This document shows, piece by piece, positions 1 through 12,835 of a DNA stretch of 64,000 nt. Under the pieces are notes generated by a model. It ran no database searches. It was not told where the DNA came from and saw only the letters and a program-made list of their open reading frames with translations. Position 1 is the stretch's first letter; every line of letters begins with the position of its first letter. The stretch covers positions 17,969,283 through 18,033,282 of the forward strand of contig NC_091943.1 of assembly GCF_041260155.1 (NCBI RefSeq), written 5' to 3'. The position numbers were made by a program, and so were the translations under genes. The DNA is from Ptychodera flava. Taxonomy: Eukaryota > Hemichordata > Enteropneusta > Ptychoderidae.

Positions 1-371
1 ATGAAAGATGTGTTCCATTTATACATTTATAAACAAATTATCCTACTTTCTAGATATTAAATGTAGCTATACATCAGATCTAAATAAGTACTAGTGAAAT
101 AAAGTGGTGACATTATTTATAGTAAACAGCTGAAACAGCACATAGAATGTTGTTGACATTTATTTTAAGCACTTTCTTTCTTTCCTCTGAACGATTCATG
201 GTTGGTTGTACAGCTTTTATGGCAGAATGCCACACGGGGACAGACATTCAGACTCTCAAATTTGTACAATAATTTTATGGTCCATCACTTGTTTTGGCAG
301 AATTTGTAGCTCTTGGAGTGAATAGTTTTCACCATCTTAGTCTCTTGAAAATTTTATTTTCCCCCAAAGAA
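1..371. other. Duplicated intergenic block, no gene seen
   Basis: No coding signal is visible. The sequence matches, with many small differences, the blocks near 26.14-26.46 kb and 46.9-47.2 kb (shared stretches include the region after the AT-rich start and the 'attcatggtt...tacagc' segment). It is therefore the tail of a further copy of the segmental duplication lying to the left of this window. Confidence 0.6.
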
Positions 372-526
372 TTAAAGGGACAAAGTCAGCCATTTTTCAT
401 GAATTTTGTTTGATACGATATTGTGTGAAAGATACTGAATGAATGGGTGACCATGCATATATTCAACCCCGGTTTTTGACACGATAAATGAAACCATTGC
501 GAATTTAGTGACCATTTATTCATTAA
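372..526. mobile_element. Half copy of a TTAA-flanked foldback element
   Basis: It starts TTAA-AGGGACAAAGTC and follows the left arm of the complete foldback element at 54561-54885 almost base for base. It runs slightly past that element's centre and stops at a second TTAA (523-526). The related blocks near 26.46 and 47.22 kb pass directly from the left flank to the 'ggcagccatttt' right flank, so they mark the unoccupied state. Confidence 0.65.
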
Positions 527-2107
527 CATGGGGATGGCAGCCATTTTAATTTTCACATATCGGTAAATGTTAGGTAAGTCGTTTCTCCAGTGCAAAAATT
601 TTGCACAGTGACCCGTTATTTTCATCATTAACAGTTGTATTGAGGAAAGTTTGCGCAAAAGCTCAAGTCCCCTTAAGGTTGATTTTGTGAGCTGCATGGT
701 TGATTAATTTACAGAATTGATGAAGAGGAAATGATGGATAACAAAATTTACAAATATACGATTATTTATTGTTATTCACTTTCAGATTGGTTAAAAACCA
801 TACATTAAAAAATATACATTATTTTTTTTATTCACTTTAATTCAGACTGATTAAAACCATCCATAGTACAAAAAATTACAAGGCAGTCAAACAGACAACC
901 ACACTATAACACAGGACACAAAATAACAAAACAAACACTCAAAAAGCTTAAAAATCTAAATTGTGCAGATTAAAAGCAGCTGCCGGTGATACTGCAATCA
1001 AAAATAGCGAGCATCAGACATTTGTGCTAATGTCAGTACATTTTGGTCTGCAGACAATATACCTTAGAAATTTCATATGAGTGCTTTCAGCGAAAACAGA
1101 CATATCATACACATAGTGACAATAAGGATAATGAATTTTACTTTCTGAAATTAAATTATTCACTAGGCTAGATGAATCAAAGCCAACATTCTGTAAAATC
1201 TGCACTACATCACGGAAAGTCATGAAAGTCACACTCACAAACATTTTAAAAGTGTGCTATCAAATGCATAAAGGGGAAAAGGAAAGTTTTTTGTTTGATT
1301 TGTAGACCACAGATGGTACACACATATACAGGGTAGAGATGCCTCATATAAAATAGTACACTGGTATTTAAAATTATTAATGTATGATACTAAAGTAGAT
1401 GATATCCAATGGATCACACCGACCTGTGGCAGACCACTAAATGATGTGCATTAACAGCAGATTTTGGCCCCATGTGCCAAAGGGACACACAGGGAAGATG
1501 TCATCACTCTGTCATTCTGTGTGCGTGTCTGTCAATCCGTCGATCCACTTGTAGGTCACATTTGTAGAGCTCGAGAAAATTAATATACCAATGTGACCAG
1601 ATTAGGTAGGTGAAATGTGTATATTTGTAAATGGAACCTGTCATTGGACTTTACAAGAAGTTTGCTCGATAATGATGCCATCTAGTTTGTCGTTTTTCAA
1701 TTTTTCAAGGTATAAATATAAAATATAGTATAATGTAGTTGTATTGTATGTTTCACTAGATATATTACTATACATCATACATCACATATATATCACTATT
1801 TATTACATGTCTCGATGGGAGTGCAAATCAGTGCGTTGTTTTGAATAGGAACATCCGGGGAGTTAGCGGGCCTGTGAACGATGTACTGACCGGTTTCCAT
1901 GGTTACCCGGTCCGGTGAAGCCCTTCGACGTTTTCGCCGTCAAAGTAGACGCTTAACGCTAGATGTAAAATATCCATGCGCGAAATGGTATTTTGATTTT
2001 CGTTCAAATCTGTTTGATACTGGTCAATAATGGTAAAATTGTTTGAAAATGTCCTGCATGTAACTAAATGCCATATAGCATTAACTGTGAAGAGGCATGT
2101 AATAAAA
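527..2107. other. Duplicated intergenic block, no gene seen
   Basis: Bases 700-1440 align by eye with 49.72-51.23 kb, apart from an inserted tandem array there. Bases 1390-1700 align with pieces at 35.82-35.90 kb and 36.89-37.02 kb. Open frames are short, not shared in position between copies and have no recognisable product. I read the stretch as intergenic DNA of the duplication unit. Confidence 0.55.
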
Positions 2108-2223
2108 ATATTATTGCCTGAATACATGGGTTTATGTGCCCTCGCAGCAGGAGACAATTTGCCCTCCTGGCAAATTGTCACCTGCTCTCGGGCACATAAA
2201 CCCATGTATTCAGGCAATAATAT
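2108..2223. repeat. 116-bp near-perfect palindrome (hairpin)
   Basis: Two arms of about 52-55 bases pair around a loop of a few bases near 2164-2168. The outer ~30 bases of each arm (from ATATTATTGCC through the GGGTTTATGTGCCC segment) are perfectly complementary. The inner part has only a few mismatches. Either strand transcribed would give a long hairpin RNA. It lies beside a CA/TA microsatellite. Confidence 0.85.
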
Positions 2224-2301
2224 ATAATATTAACACATATATTATCACTTACTATATATTACATATTCTCGCTACCATATATACATACAGTATCTATATA
2301 G

Positions 2302-2302
2302 T

Positions 2303-2337
<35 letters not shown>

Positions 2338-2379
2338 ATTATATATATATATATAATTATATATATATATATATATACA

Positions 2380-2427
<48 letters not shown>
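2302..2427. repeat. (CA)n-(TA)n microsatellite
   Basis: A short CA run is followed by about 100 bases of TA repeats with a few interruptions. The left flank (CTACCATATATA...CAGTATCTATATAGTACAC) matches the flank of the microsatellite at 53.5 kb, so this is an orthologous position in the duplication unit. Confidence 0.9.
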
Positions 2428-2430
<3 letters not shown>

Positions 2431-2432
<2 letters not shown>

Positions 2433-2774
2433 GAAGAAACTTGGGTTGACACACACTACCACACCTGGTGTTCCTAGGTTCCAAACGTATTTATTATACC
2501 TCAAACACAACATTTTGCTCTAAATTTAGAGCTTCTTCGGTGTTTTCTACAATAAAAAGTACGAACATGAAAATTACAATGGTTGAATTGTGTAGGAAAA
2601 CGAGCAATGTGGAGTTACAAGTATCTGAAAATCTGTAAATGTACATTTACAGATCTAATCTGTAAATTTAATCTGTAAATTTACAGAAACGAAACATTGT
2701 GTTTGAGGTATAATAAATACGTTTGGAACCTAACAACCAGGTGTGGTAGTGTGTGTCAACCCAAGTTTCTTCTA
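2431..2774. mobile_element. MITE with ~80-bp terminal inverted repeats
   Basis: The ends TAGAAGAAAC and GTTTCTTCTA begin inverted arms of about 80 bases (2432-2514 and 2693-2773). The arms include the segments reading TTGACACACACTACCACACC and TACCTCAAACACAA on one strand. The interior has short palindromic pieces (CTGTAAATTTACAG-like) but no open frame of note. The element sits in the TA-rich tract, so the target duplication cannot be resolved beyond about two bases. Confidence 0.8.
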
Positions 2775-2825
2775 TCTTCACCCCACTCCACGCTCCACTG
2801 GGGATCACCTGAATTCCTACAGTTT

Positions 2826-3004
<179 letters not shown>

Positions 3005-3724
3005 TGTTCGCACTAGGATTTTTTTCAAATTAGCCAAAGTCTGCTGCTGTGGCTAATTCATGCAAAAAAACATTAGCCACAGCAAAAATTGATTAGCCAC
3101 GCAAATATTTCACTCAAAACACAGTGATGTGCAACTGATGTGACTCTGTTATTCAAAGTAAACAATGTTGGACGTCACTGGAACATTTCTAAACACACTT
3201 CACGAGCAAATTATTTTTGAGTCACAAACTCACTTGTCCCCGGGCAAGAAGGCAAAAAAATTGCTAGCCCAGCCTGTTTCAACTGGCCTGCCTCTGACTT
3301 GTGGTTTCACTGCCTGCTCTCCAGCTGCAAAATGTGAGGGAAAAATTGTGTCTGACATGAAGATTTTTTACCTAAATTTACGGAACTTGTGTACCAAAAA
3401 CTATAGCAAAATACCACAGACATTTTTCTCCTTGTCTTTGAAGATACGAATCAGTTATTTTTTAGCGTAGAGCATGACCGTTTAGGATATAACCTGCAGT
3501 ATCTGATCTGATAACAATACTATGCTTTTGTGCTTTCCTACAACTATGGGAGCTCCATGTGAATTTCCCTGTGAATACAATAACCCTATGCATTGGAAGC
3601 ATTCTGCTCCTTGATACCCATGGAATAATTGCGTAAATAAATGAAATTACAACAACAGCAACAACAACAACAAAACACACACAAAATAGCATGTCATGCA
3701 ATCAGTGTCCGATGCGACGGCATA

Positions 3725-5343
3725 CAGTGTTTCCGCTGCCCGCTCGCCAAATCGCAAATGCGAGAAAAAAGTAGCGTTTGGCGAGAAGATTTTGGCAAAA
3801 GTTAGCCAAACTTGCGAATCGAAAATTGCACTATGACGTCATCACTTTGTCCGCGCGCACATGTCCTGCATTCAATTTGAGATGTAATGCTTTATCTCTG
3901 TACATCCCCGACCTTATGCGTCAGGAGATCCTATTTGTAACACATACAGTATGAATAAAATTGTAACGAAACAACTCACAAATCAATAGTACCGCATGTA
4001 TATCATGACTAGTTGACTAAAATGTTGCGAAGTTTAACTCCGTGCAGTGACAGCCATGTCATCGTCAACACTGAATTGAATTGAAGGATCGTAGTGACGG
4101 TGAAACTAAGCAAAACGGCAAACTTTCCTTTTTGACTTTGGCTGCTCCACCAATATGGGGGAACCACCCCTACAACACACATTCTAAGTGCAAGTAAAGC
4201 TATGAAATGGAAAGAAAAATTATGATCAATGTAGGAAAGTCGATCGTGAATTTGGAAAGGAAGGTAGCGGCATGCATGGTCAAAAGCATACGCATGACAT
4301 TTTTTTAGAACGTAGAGCGAGTAAGGCACTCCTGAATAGCGAAAATGTTCGTGGTGTATTGCTGCCAACAAGAAAATACCTTTACTGGCGTTAGAAACTT
4401 GTGTGAATTGTCTTCCTTAAATATAAATTCGCGACAATTTTCAGTGTATCACGGACCGTGGTGTATTGTGACGTGACATCGTATACAGACTTTCAGAGAA
4501 GCGCTCGCTCGTCCGTCGAGTCGGCCTAGTTCCGCGTTCACATCGTGCAAATAAATACGCAAGTCTTGTCGCGATATTTGAGCATTTAACTTGATCGTCA
4601 GTGAAACAAAAAGATGTTTCTCCATATCAAAAGGGTATATATTTGATATTTTACAGTTCTGTTCTAGACGTGAACATTTGGATTTATGATCCGTGATTTC
4701 CGCGATCCATGGCATGATTGAAGCTGGCTGTGAATACACACTGACGTCTTTGATGATGACCCCTGACCCAAGCGCCATTGATACGCTGTGCGCTGTCCGA
4801 GCTTCGCTTGCTAAACTTCAAGCGTAAAGCAAATGTATTGGAAGTCTAAAAAATGCACATATTTCTCAAGTCTGAGAGTATTTTACTTTCAAACTGCTAC
4901 GAGAATGGATATCTGATTCGTTTGAAAAAACTAGTATGCTGAACCAGGTTTCGTGCCGTTGTCTGTAGCGATAATGTACAGTATCGCACGATAGCGATTC
5001 CATGGTTTACTGAATATAGTTGCATACGCCTAACTTTGGACAAGTGTCGCTTGGAATTCGGACAAATTTTATGTTGTATGTGTGACTGATGTTGACACCT
5101 TGTAATCTGAACCATAAACTGGTGTTACTTTTAGTATCCATAGTAGCACTAACAGGGTTTATTTCGGTCATTCTTACGGAAAATGCAGACAAATATTTAT
5201 TTTTGCATATTAATGAGAAAGAAATGACGTCATTTGTGATCAGTGGTATCGGCTTGGCTAATTGAATATCTGGTTTGGCGAATAATTTTTTAGGGCTTCT
5301 AGCCAAATTTGCTACAAGATTTTGGAACCCAGGGGAAACACTG
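3725..5343. mobile_element. DNA element with CAGTGTTTCC ends
   Basis: The ends CAGTGTTTCC and GGAAACACTG are inverted repeats, flanked on each side by CATA as a possible 4-base target duplication. Just inside both ends are segments about gcgagaa/ttggcgaa and 'tagccaaa', in opposite orientation. Open frames are short and unrecognised, so it appears non-autonomous. It lies inside the 3002-12457 block. The terminus resembles those at 3002 and 16425, so the three may be one superfamily. Confidence 0.6.
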
Positions 5344-6046
5344 CATAGGTTGGACTCCTCAGTAACATGCATGTGTTGCAATTCAAAAGCATGGACGGTC
5401 ATGATGAGCAGATTATTTGTTGAAAGGGGTGAGCAAATATCACGAACGTTTACAAACCCATTACGTTTGATAAGATTACCTTACTGATGAAAGAAAGCAA
5501 TAGAGGATAACAAAGTAATGGAGAATGGAAGTTAAAGTGATGGAACTGCAAGTAAAACCAGACTTATTTGCGGTATTTTTAATCCTAGGTCCCTCTTCCC
5601 TTTTTTGATGTCATATCTGCCATAGCTGTAGGCCAGTCCGGTTATCTCAACGTCGCGATGGACGATTATTATCTTTCTTGAAAAGAGAGATTTCATCTGT
5701 CACAGCAGCACGATCCAAATGAATGATCCTTTTATTTGAGGAATTTTACACATGACTACAACAAATTTCATTGCTATATTGTTTATTTTTATCGTTGAAA
5801 AGTCTGTGTTTTTGCGTGCAACTACGGCCTAATCACAGTGCATACATGTACTGCAGTCCTACTTCAGTTGAATTTTTACGGGGCTTGACGTCAAATCATA
5901 TGGTTTGTTTGTCTCTTTTCCGATTGTAAATTCAAGCTGCAATTTCTTACAGTTGCATAAATTCTTTGAAATTGAACTTGGATGAGGAATTTTATGTCAG
6001 TTACGTATGCTCGTATATGTCCTTCTCTGTGTTCATTTTGCTGCAG
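5344..6046. other. Interior of the composite insertion, nothing recognised
   Basis: Sequence between two nested elements. I see no gene, RNA or repeat in it. Confidence 0.5.
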
Positions 6047-6879
6047 GTGATCTGCGACCTACCCTACCTGCGATCTACTCTTCCACTCATGAATAATTAA
6101 TTGGATTTATGCAAAAATGGACAGTTTTATGCAAATTTCATGTGCGCCCATGAAAGATGGATGAATAGATCGCAGGTATATACTGCGATCTATGCTGGCT
6201 TGCGAGCTATGCTGACTTGCGATCTACGCTCCACGATTGCAGATGTGCGACCAACTGTAGCCGTACATTCAGTCCATTACGGTGCATGATGTAAAGGAGG
6301 CCTTCAGTTCATTTATATTCCATTTTCATTTTGTATCTCAGATCCTTATAGCGAGCGCGAGCGTCGTTAGGAGCAAACTGCATATTCGGCAAAGTTTGCG
6401 TGCTTTTTGCTAATCATCGTTTTCGCTGCGATCTGTTTGCAGCCAGTAATTTTGTTATGACGACTGCAAATCTTCTAGGTGGGAAATTTAAAACTTTCAT
6501 CTAGCCATCACTTCCTTGCATTGTGTAATAAACTCTATACTAATGTCTGAGTAAAATAGAGGAAGGTTGCTCCACAATTCTCATTAGTGTATTTTAATGT
6601 TTCGTACATGTGGTATGGTCTGATTGTGTATTATTTCGGAATTATTAATATTCATGTTTTATCATGTGTATTGTCGGCTATTTGGTGTATTAGCCATGGT
6701 GAGATGGTTGTAATTACTTGCGATGTGAACGTAAGAAACTCATGATGGAATAAATAATGTCCTGACAAATTTAAAGATTTAAGCATAATCGGCACATCCA
6801 TCCTTTAATAAATCAAATAAATGAAACATTCATCCAAATGGTAGGCCTACAAGTAAGCTTATAGATCAAATTACTACAA

Positions 6880-8630
6880 GATAGAATTGGGTAGATCGCA
6901 TGGTTTTCTGTCAAACACACCTGCGATCAATACTTCCCTTGCTATCTACGCAACTCCAACAAATTTTACAACTTTATAGCACGCATATCTGTTCTTTCGG
7001 TTCACAGAAGAATTGTCACAAGCTAACTGCCACACCTCGATACGTACCGCGAATGTCGCAACATCTAACTTCGATAAATGAAGTCTGCCTATCTATCCAA
7101 AGGCAGTGTCGGTCTGATCGCGGAGCAATGATCATAATCGTAGACGCAGGTGACTGCGATCTATACTTCCCTTTGCGAGCTACGCTTCTCCAACGTATTT
7201 TATTATTACCGTTCAATTGATAAATTTGATGTAATATTAAATCATACTAAAACAATTATCAGGGATCATTTGTCGATGGCATACGGTTCACTGGCATCAC
7301 CACAATAGCAGCCAGTGTTGATCGCAGGAAGCATAGCTCGCAGGTAACTCTGCGATCTATCCTTCCCTTGCGATCTATACTTCCTCTGCTATCTGTGCTT
7401 CTCCAACCTATTTTATTATTACTATTCAGTTGGTAAATTCGATGTAATATTAAATCATACCTAGCAATTATCCGGGATAGATTGTCGATGCAACAAGCCT
7501 CGCAATTATACGATTCACTGGCATCACCATAATGGCAGCCAGTGTTGATCACAGGAAGTATAGCTCGCAGGTAACACTGCGATCTATTCTTCCCTTTGCC
7601 TCCAGGCTTCTCAAACATATTTTATTATTGCTAATCAGTTGATAAATACGATGTAATACTAAGTCATGCCAAAACAATTATCCGGGACCGATTATCGATG
7701 TCACAAGCCTCCCAACATACGATTCACTGGCATCACCACAATGGCAGCCAGTGTTGATCGCAGGAAGTATAGCTCGCAGGTAACTCTGCTCTGCGATCTA
7801 TACTTCCCTTGCGATCTATACTTCCCTCTGCTATCTATGCTTCTCCAACCTATTTTATTATTACTATTCAGTTGATAAATTCGATATAATATCAAGTCAT
7901 ACCAAAACAATTATCCGGGATCCATTGTTGTGGCAGGAAGTTTAGCTCGCAGGTAACTCTGCGATCTATACTTCCCTCTGCTATGTACGATGTGTTTTAT
8001 TATTACCATTCAGTTCATAAATTAGATATAATATTAAATCATACCAGAAAATTATCAGGGATCGATTATCGATGTCACAAGCCTCGCAATATACGATTCA
8101 CTGGCATCACCACAATGGCAGCCGGTGTTGATCGCAGGAAGTATAGCTCGCAGGTAACTCTGCGATCTGTACTTCCCCTGCGATCTATCGTTCCCTTTGC
8201 CTCTAGGCTTCTCCAACGTATTTTATTATTACCGTTCAGTTTATAAATTCGATTTAACAATTATCCGAGATCGTTGACCGACCTCGATGCCACAAGCATC
8301 GCAACATACGATTCATTGGCATCACCACAATGGCATGCACATTGGCAGCCAGTGTTGATCGCAGGTAGCTCTGCGATCTATACTTCCCTTGCGATCTATA
8401 CTTCCCTCTGCTATCTACGCTTCTCAAACGTATTTTATTATTACCGTTCAATTTATAGATTCAAGTTAATACTAAATCACACCAAAACAATTATCCGTGA
8501 CCGTTGATCGATGTCGATGCCACAAAGATCGCAACATACGATTAACTAGTATCACCACAATGGCAGCCATTGTTGATCGCAGGAAGTATAGCTCGCAGGT
8601 AATTCTGCGATCTATCCTCCCTTGCGATCT
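6880..8630. repeat. Tandem repeats of ~210-240 bp, GCGATC-rich
   Basis: Recurring landmarks are GCAGCCAGTGTTGATCGCAG (around 7300, 7540, 7740, 8115, 8345 and 8560), CGCAGGTAACTCTGCGATCT, and 'tattttattattaccgttca'. Units are imperfect and of uneven length. Within units, GCGATCTA followed by a TTCCC motif is itself repeated two or three times. The short open frames here are by-products of the repeat. Confidence 0.85.
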
Positions 8631-9565
8631 TATTTTTTTTATTTTTTTATTTAAACTTTATTAAAGAGGGTAAACATCCTTAACAGGAAACCTGGTTAGC
8701 GTAAATGCTAATCTCCCCAGGGCCCTCTATGACATACAAAGTACATAAAGAAATAAAATTACAAAGCACAAAAACATACACTAAAAACATCAAACAAAGG
8801 GCAGTAAAATGATCAGTACAAACAATGCAATGTTCTTAAAGACGAAAACATTTAAACATTACTTGACGTCAAATATGTCCTGATGTAATTTGTTTTGAAG
8901 GTGTTCAACGAAGGTGATGATCGAACACACTCTGACAGTGAATTGAAAGTGACGGCACCATGGTGTCTAAGAGATTGTGACGTTACGACAAGTCTCGCCC
9001 TAGGGACATAGAGAATATCGGTTTGATTGCTAAATCTCGTACTGCGAGATGATACACTGGTTATTTTAGTGAACAAATTTGTAATATATTGGGCAACATA
9101 TTATTGACGGCTTTATACACGAAACAACTTGTTCTGTATTCGACACGATTTTTTATCGGCATTATTTTACATATTTCATAAAGTGGTGCAGATGGAGTTG
9201 CTCTAGGGGCATTCGTAATTAATCTGAGAGCCATATTTTGAAGAATCTGAAGGCGTTTAATATGACTCGTGCCACCCCAAATTGTACTACAGTATCAAAG
9301 TGGGTTGTATAAAGCTTTATAAAAAAGAACACGTGTTTCGGTTGGCAGAAAACAACGTAATCTACGCAACAGTGCTAGATTTCTACCAACAGTGCCAGCA
9401 ATTTTTCGAATGTGGTCTTTCCAGGTCAAGTGTTGGTCGATAATGATACCAAGAAGTTGATCAGATGTAACTGATGTCAGTAAACTATTGTCAAAATAGA
9501 TGTCAAGATTGGATTTGAGAGCCTAGAAAGTTTTTGCTTCGTTGTGATGAGCATTGCTTTGGTTT
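8631..9565 (-). pseudogene. LINE 3' end with reverse-transcriptase C-terminal fragment
   Basis: On the minus strand one frame reads DQLLGIIIDQHLTWKDHI, then RNLALLRRLRCFLPTETR, FYKALYNP, an in-frame TGA, YCSTIWGGTSHIKRLQILQN and MALRLITNAPRATPSAPL. It ends with NRVEYRTSCFVYKAVN and a stop. This order is typical of the region after the YADD motif in CR1/L2/jockey-type LINE ORF2 proteins. The element ends in a T-rich run on the plus strand (8631-8660), its A-rich 3' tail. It is 5' truncated and interrupts the GCGATC tandem repeats, so it inserted after them. Confidence 0.75.
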
Positions 9566-10510
9566 TTCCTATCTATACTTCCCTTTGCGATCAACGCTTC
9601 CCAGATGCATTTTACTGTTTCGTTCGATTGATAATTCAAACTTATACTAAACATTCGAAAACAATTACGCAGGATCAAATAATTTTCGATACCACAAACC
9701 CCGCAACATAAAATTCACATCCATCGCCACCGGGAAGCCATGCAGTACGTGTTGGTCGCAGGAAGTTTACCTCGCCGATACCTCTGCGATCTATACTTCC
9801 CTTGCGATCTACGCTTCCGAAATACATTTTGCTGATTTCGTTCAATTTATAGACTCCAGTCAATATTAAGCCATTCTAAAACAATAATTAGGGGTTGGTT
9901 ATCGATGCCAAAAACCTCACCACATAAGAGTCACAGGCGTCACAGCTATTCAGTGCAGCCAGTGTCAATGGTCGCCGGGGAAGTGTAGTTCGCAGGTATA
10001 GCTTGAGCCTGGCAACCTCAACACTTCCCTTGGAGACCACGTCAAAAGATAAAAATCCGAATTCTTTAAGTTTGGGGTAGGGAGGGTTTTGTGGTGAGGG
10101 GGGTTTAACCAAAAAAAAGTTTCATCCTGCATAAAACGATATTCTTGTTTGATTTTGTCTGAAATACATTTATATATTGACCTGCTTATATTACAGGGAC
10201 TTATCTTACTGATAAGCCTTTTTAACAGAAATGAATGGTTTTTTTTCATTAGAACATTGTCGTTATTTGCAACATTCCATCCTGGTAATGTTTTAAGTAT
10301 GATTGGAATTATCACAGTGAAGATTAAATGGGAACCTCTGATTATTGATATTCATCAATTAAGTTTCAATGGAGGTGGGCGTTTGGGTGTTGGGTCAGAA
10401 ATTTTGACGTCGTCTCTTATGCAGGTCATCTATTTTCCCATTGCCATCTATACTCCCATTGCCATCTATACTCCCATTGCCAGCTATTGCCATCTATAAT
10501 CCCATTGCCA
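9566..10510. repeat. Continuation of GCGATC-rich tandem repeats
   Basis: The repeats resume immediately after the LINE fragment (CTATCTATACTTCCCTTTGCG) with more diverged units around 9740 and 9950. Short CCCATTGCCATCTATACT repeats follow at about 10430-10520. No gene is supported here. Confidence 0.65.
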
Positions 10511-11041
10511 GCTATCTTCCCTCTATCAACCTATGATAATTTACAGCAATAGAAATATACATTTTTTTATCAGATGTTGAACTTTTCATGTCGTCTCTTA
10601 TGCAGGTCATATAGATAGCAACTCCACTGTCTACAAAATAAGGCATATTAAAATAAGACAAAATAATTTTAAAGTGTTTTATTTCCGTGTCTTCACATGG
10701 GGTCGAGATTTGATCAAATAAAACAGATTTTCGGTGAAAAAGGATACTAGGCAAAATTATCCATAACTTATGGGTGTATGTCAAACAGAATTCTTCTGAT
10801 AACAACTGTATTAAATTATAAGTCATAATACAAAACATTTGCTTACAGTTTTGCATTTCTAATCCTGACCTAGAACTGGAGAAACCGAATTATACCTTCC
10901 AAAAATCCTAAGGAGTGAGAGATATAGAATATTTAAAAACACCCATGAAAGGTACAACTATTTATTTAACATCTTACTGAGGGATGGTTGTCCAATTCAT
11001 GCCCTATTTACTTTGGGATATTGCCATCCTGTACAGACACT
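10511..11041. other. Element interior, no gene recognised
   Basis: Interior of the 6-kb element between the tandem repeats and a LINE-like motif. Open frames on both strands give no recognisable protein. The part just before 11042 may be decayed upstream sequence of the LINE-like fragment. Confidence 0.4.
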
Positions 11042-11140
11042 GGTAGATATAGGGGAAGAAGTATACAAGACACAAAATGTATTTATTGCAATGATAGTTC
11101 AGTAGAAGATGAAATACACCTTTATTGTACCGCTCTTTGA
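11042..11140 (+). pseudogene. LINE-like C-terminal cysteine motif fragment
   Basis: One frame reads GRYRGRS..., then CIYCN, VEDEIHLYC and a stop. The order R.R-C..C-(V/I)EDE.H-(L/F)..C is the usual C-terminal signature of LINE-type reverse-transcriptase proteins. Upstream sequence is disrupted and no RT core is seen, so this is a short relic. It could also derive from another element class that uses this motif. Confidence 0.45.
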
Positions 11141-11695
11141 ATAATGAGTATCACATAGGTTTTAGCCTTGCCTTGCGTTGGCCTTGTCATACACTTTATC
11201 ACTTCATCGGTCATACTTGACAAGTTCCGTGCATTTGTAAGTCTTCACTCTGTACAGGAAAATAACAATAAGCAGCGGTACTTCAAAAACAAGAACGCTT
11301 TTTGACATGAGCGACCGACAGTACACTAATAAAGACCATCACAAGTCGAACAGTTTCATTACATTCACACATTCTGTATTCCAACTGTTGATCAATCCAA
11401 TCGACACTATGATCAATACACTAGCTCTATGAAAATCGTGCCACACGTTGACGACTTCGCCGGGCTTGTCATGTTGCGTTGTTGTCTTGACCTAACATTT
11501 TCACATTCAGAAGACTAGGAAAAACATACCTGTCAGTTCAGCTTGGCCATGGATGGAGGTAATTAGACGAATTTTATCTCTCTACGACTTGACCCGTCAA
11601 CGACTCACATGCGAGGACTGTCAATGATCAAATCATAATGATGCGCGGTGATACGTGCATACGGAGTAAAATAATATAATTCCTCTCCTTCACAA
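11141..11695. other. No gene seen
   Basis: Interior of the 6-kb element between the LINE-like motif and a tandem duplication. No coding or RNA feature is supported. Confidence 0.45.
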
Positions 11696-11910
11696 CATTG
11701 GAAAGGTTACTAAACATGGACAAGAAGTTCATCACCCGTAAGCATCATCTCTCTGTGATTGCGTGATTGTAAAAACCACCTTTCTCCCATTACATACACA
11801 GCATTGGAAAGGTTACTAAATATGGACAAGAAGTTCATCACATCCGTAAGCATAATCTCTCTGTGATTGCGTGATTGTAAAAACCACCTTTCTCCCATTA
11901 CATTTTCGTA
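11696..11910. repeat. Tandem duplication, two ~108-bp units
   Basis: Two consecutive copies begin CATTGGAAAGGTTACTAAA at 11696 and about 11803. They differ at only a few bases, so the duplication is recent. Confidence 0.9.
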
Positions 11911-12463
11911 TTTACCACACTCCGTTTGGCAGTGAAGTCTGAATAGAATTCGCTGTCAGGCATAAGTAGCAATATTTGCATAAATCTAATTAATTATTCA
12001 TGAGTGGAAGAGTAGATCGCAGGTAGGGTAGGTCGCAGATCACAGGACCAGTAACAATGCGTTTCTACATGTCGTTTGCTCCCCCGATCCACTTTGCTAC
12101 TCTCCTCAGCTGTCTCCTACATTTCATACGCTAGCCCATCGGGCTAGTAGAGGTACCAAAAATTACTTGCCCTGCGGTAAAAAACTGCTAGCCCATGAGT
12201 TCAGGCTAGTGAATTAGCTAATCCCTATAAAATATATACATTCCTATTCTGGTGAACGGAGTATTCAGGTCGCTTCCAACACCCGGAAGTAATAGTGCGG
12301 AGGCGATCGTAGTTGAGTGATTGATCTGACGATGTCCAAACAATTTTGGGCGAAAAATTCAATTCGCAAGCGTGGCTAATGACTTTCAAAAATTTTTTCG
12401 CCATATGAGAGTTTTATTTGCATTTTGCGAGTGTGGCGAGCACCAGCGCGAACACTGTATATA

Positions 12464-12519
<56 letters not shown>

Positions 12520-12520
12520 C

Positions 12521-12555
<35 letters not shown>

Positions 12556-12612
12556 TATAAATCTATATATAAATATATAGATTTATATTTTGATAGAGAT
12601 ATATATATATAT
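12464..12612. repeat. (TA)n microsatellite
   Basis: TA repeats with interruptions, right next to the GCGAACACTG end of the composite insertion. This is the right half of the microsatellite that the insertion split. Confidence 0.9.
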
Positions 12613-12619
12613 GGATGTA

Positions 12620-12835
12620 ATATTTTGGTTAAAAGTAGCAAAAACGGAAGTATACAGGCAGCTACAAGTAGTCTATATGTAAAATTAAGTTTCCAAAATG
12701 TCCCAGTCATTTTCATAGCTGGCAAAATTTAGCTGATGGCCGGTTGTTTTTGCTGGTTGCATTATATTTTCCACGTCTTTGATAAATTTCAATTTTTGAT
12801 AGAAAAAAACAAGTGATTTCCTTCGACAACACATT
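12620..12835. repeat. Dispersed repeat shared with all three units
   Basis: The segment from TTTTGGTTAAA through 'ggcaaaatttagctgatggccggttg' recurs at 37.83-37.93 kb and 53.75-53.90 kb. A related copy lies inside the TTAA-flanked insertion at 55349-55545. It occupies the position of the 3' UTR of the minus-strand SLC44 terminal exon. Confidence 0.6.

Larger units (their letters stand above)
6047..12043. mobile_element. 6-kb element with 69-bp terminal inverted repeats
   Basis: Bases 6047-6115 (starting GTGATCTGCGACCTACCC) and 11975-12043 (ending GGGTAGGTCGCAGATCAC) are inverted copies that differ at about one base in 69. AG flanks both ends. Much of the interior is tandem repeats rich in TGCGATCTA and GATCGCAGG, which echo the terminal repeat. 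A LINE fragment (8631-9565) and a LINE-like C-terminal motif (11042-11140) lie inside. No transposase was recognised, so it looks non-autonomous or decayed. Confidence 0.75.

Noticed and set aside
3165..3470. 101-residue open frame
   Set aside because: Falls in the composite transposon end, has no domain and no counterpart elsewhere.
10149..10499. 116-residue open frame as a gene, overlapped by a minus-strand frame
   Set aside because: No recognisable protein, inside a decayed transposon, and ends in CCCATTGCCATC short repeats.
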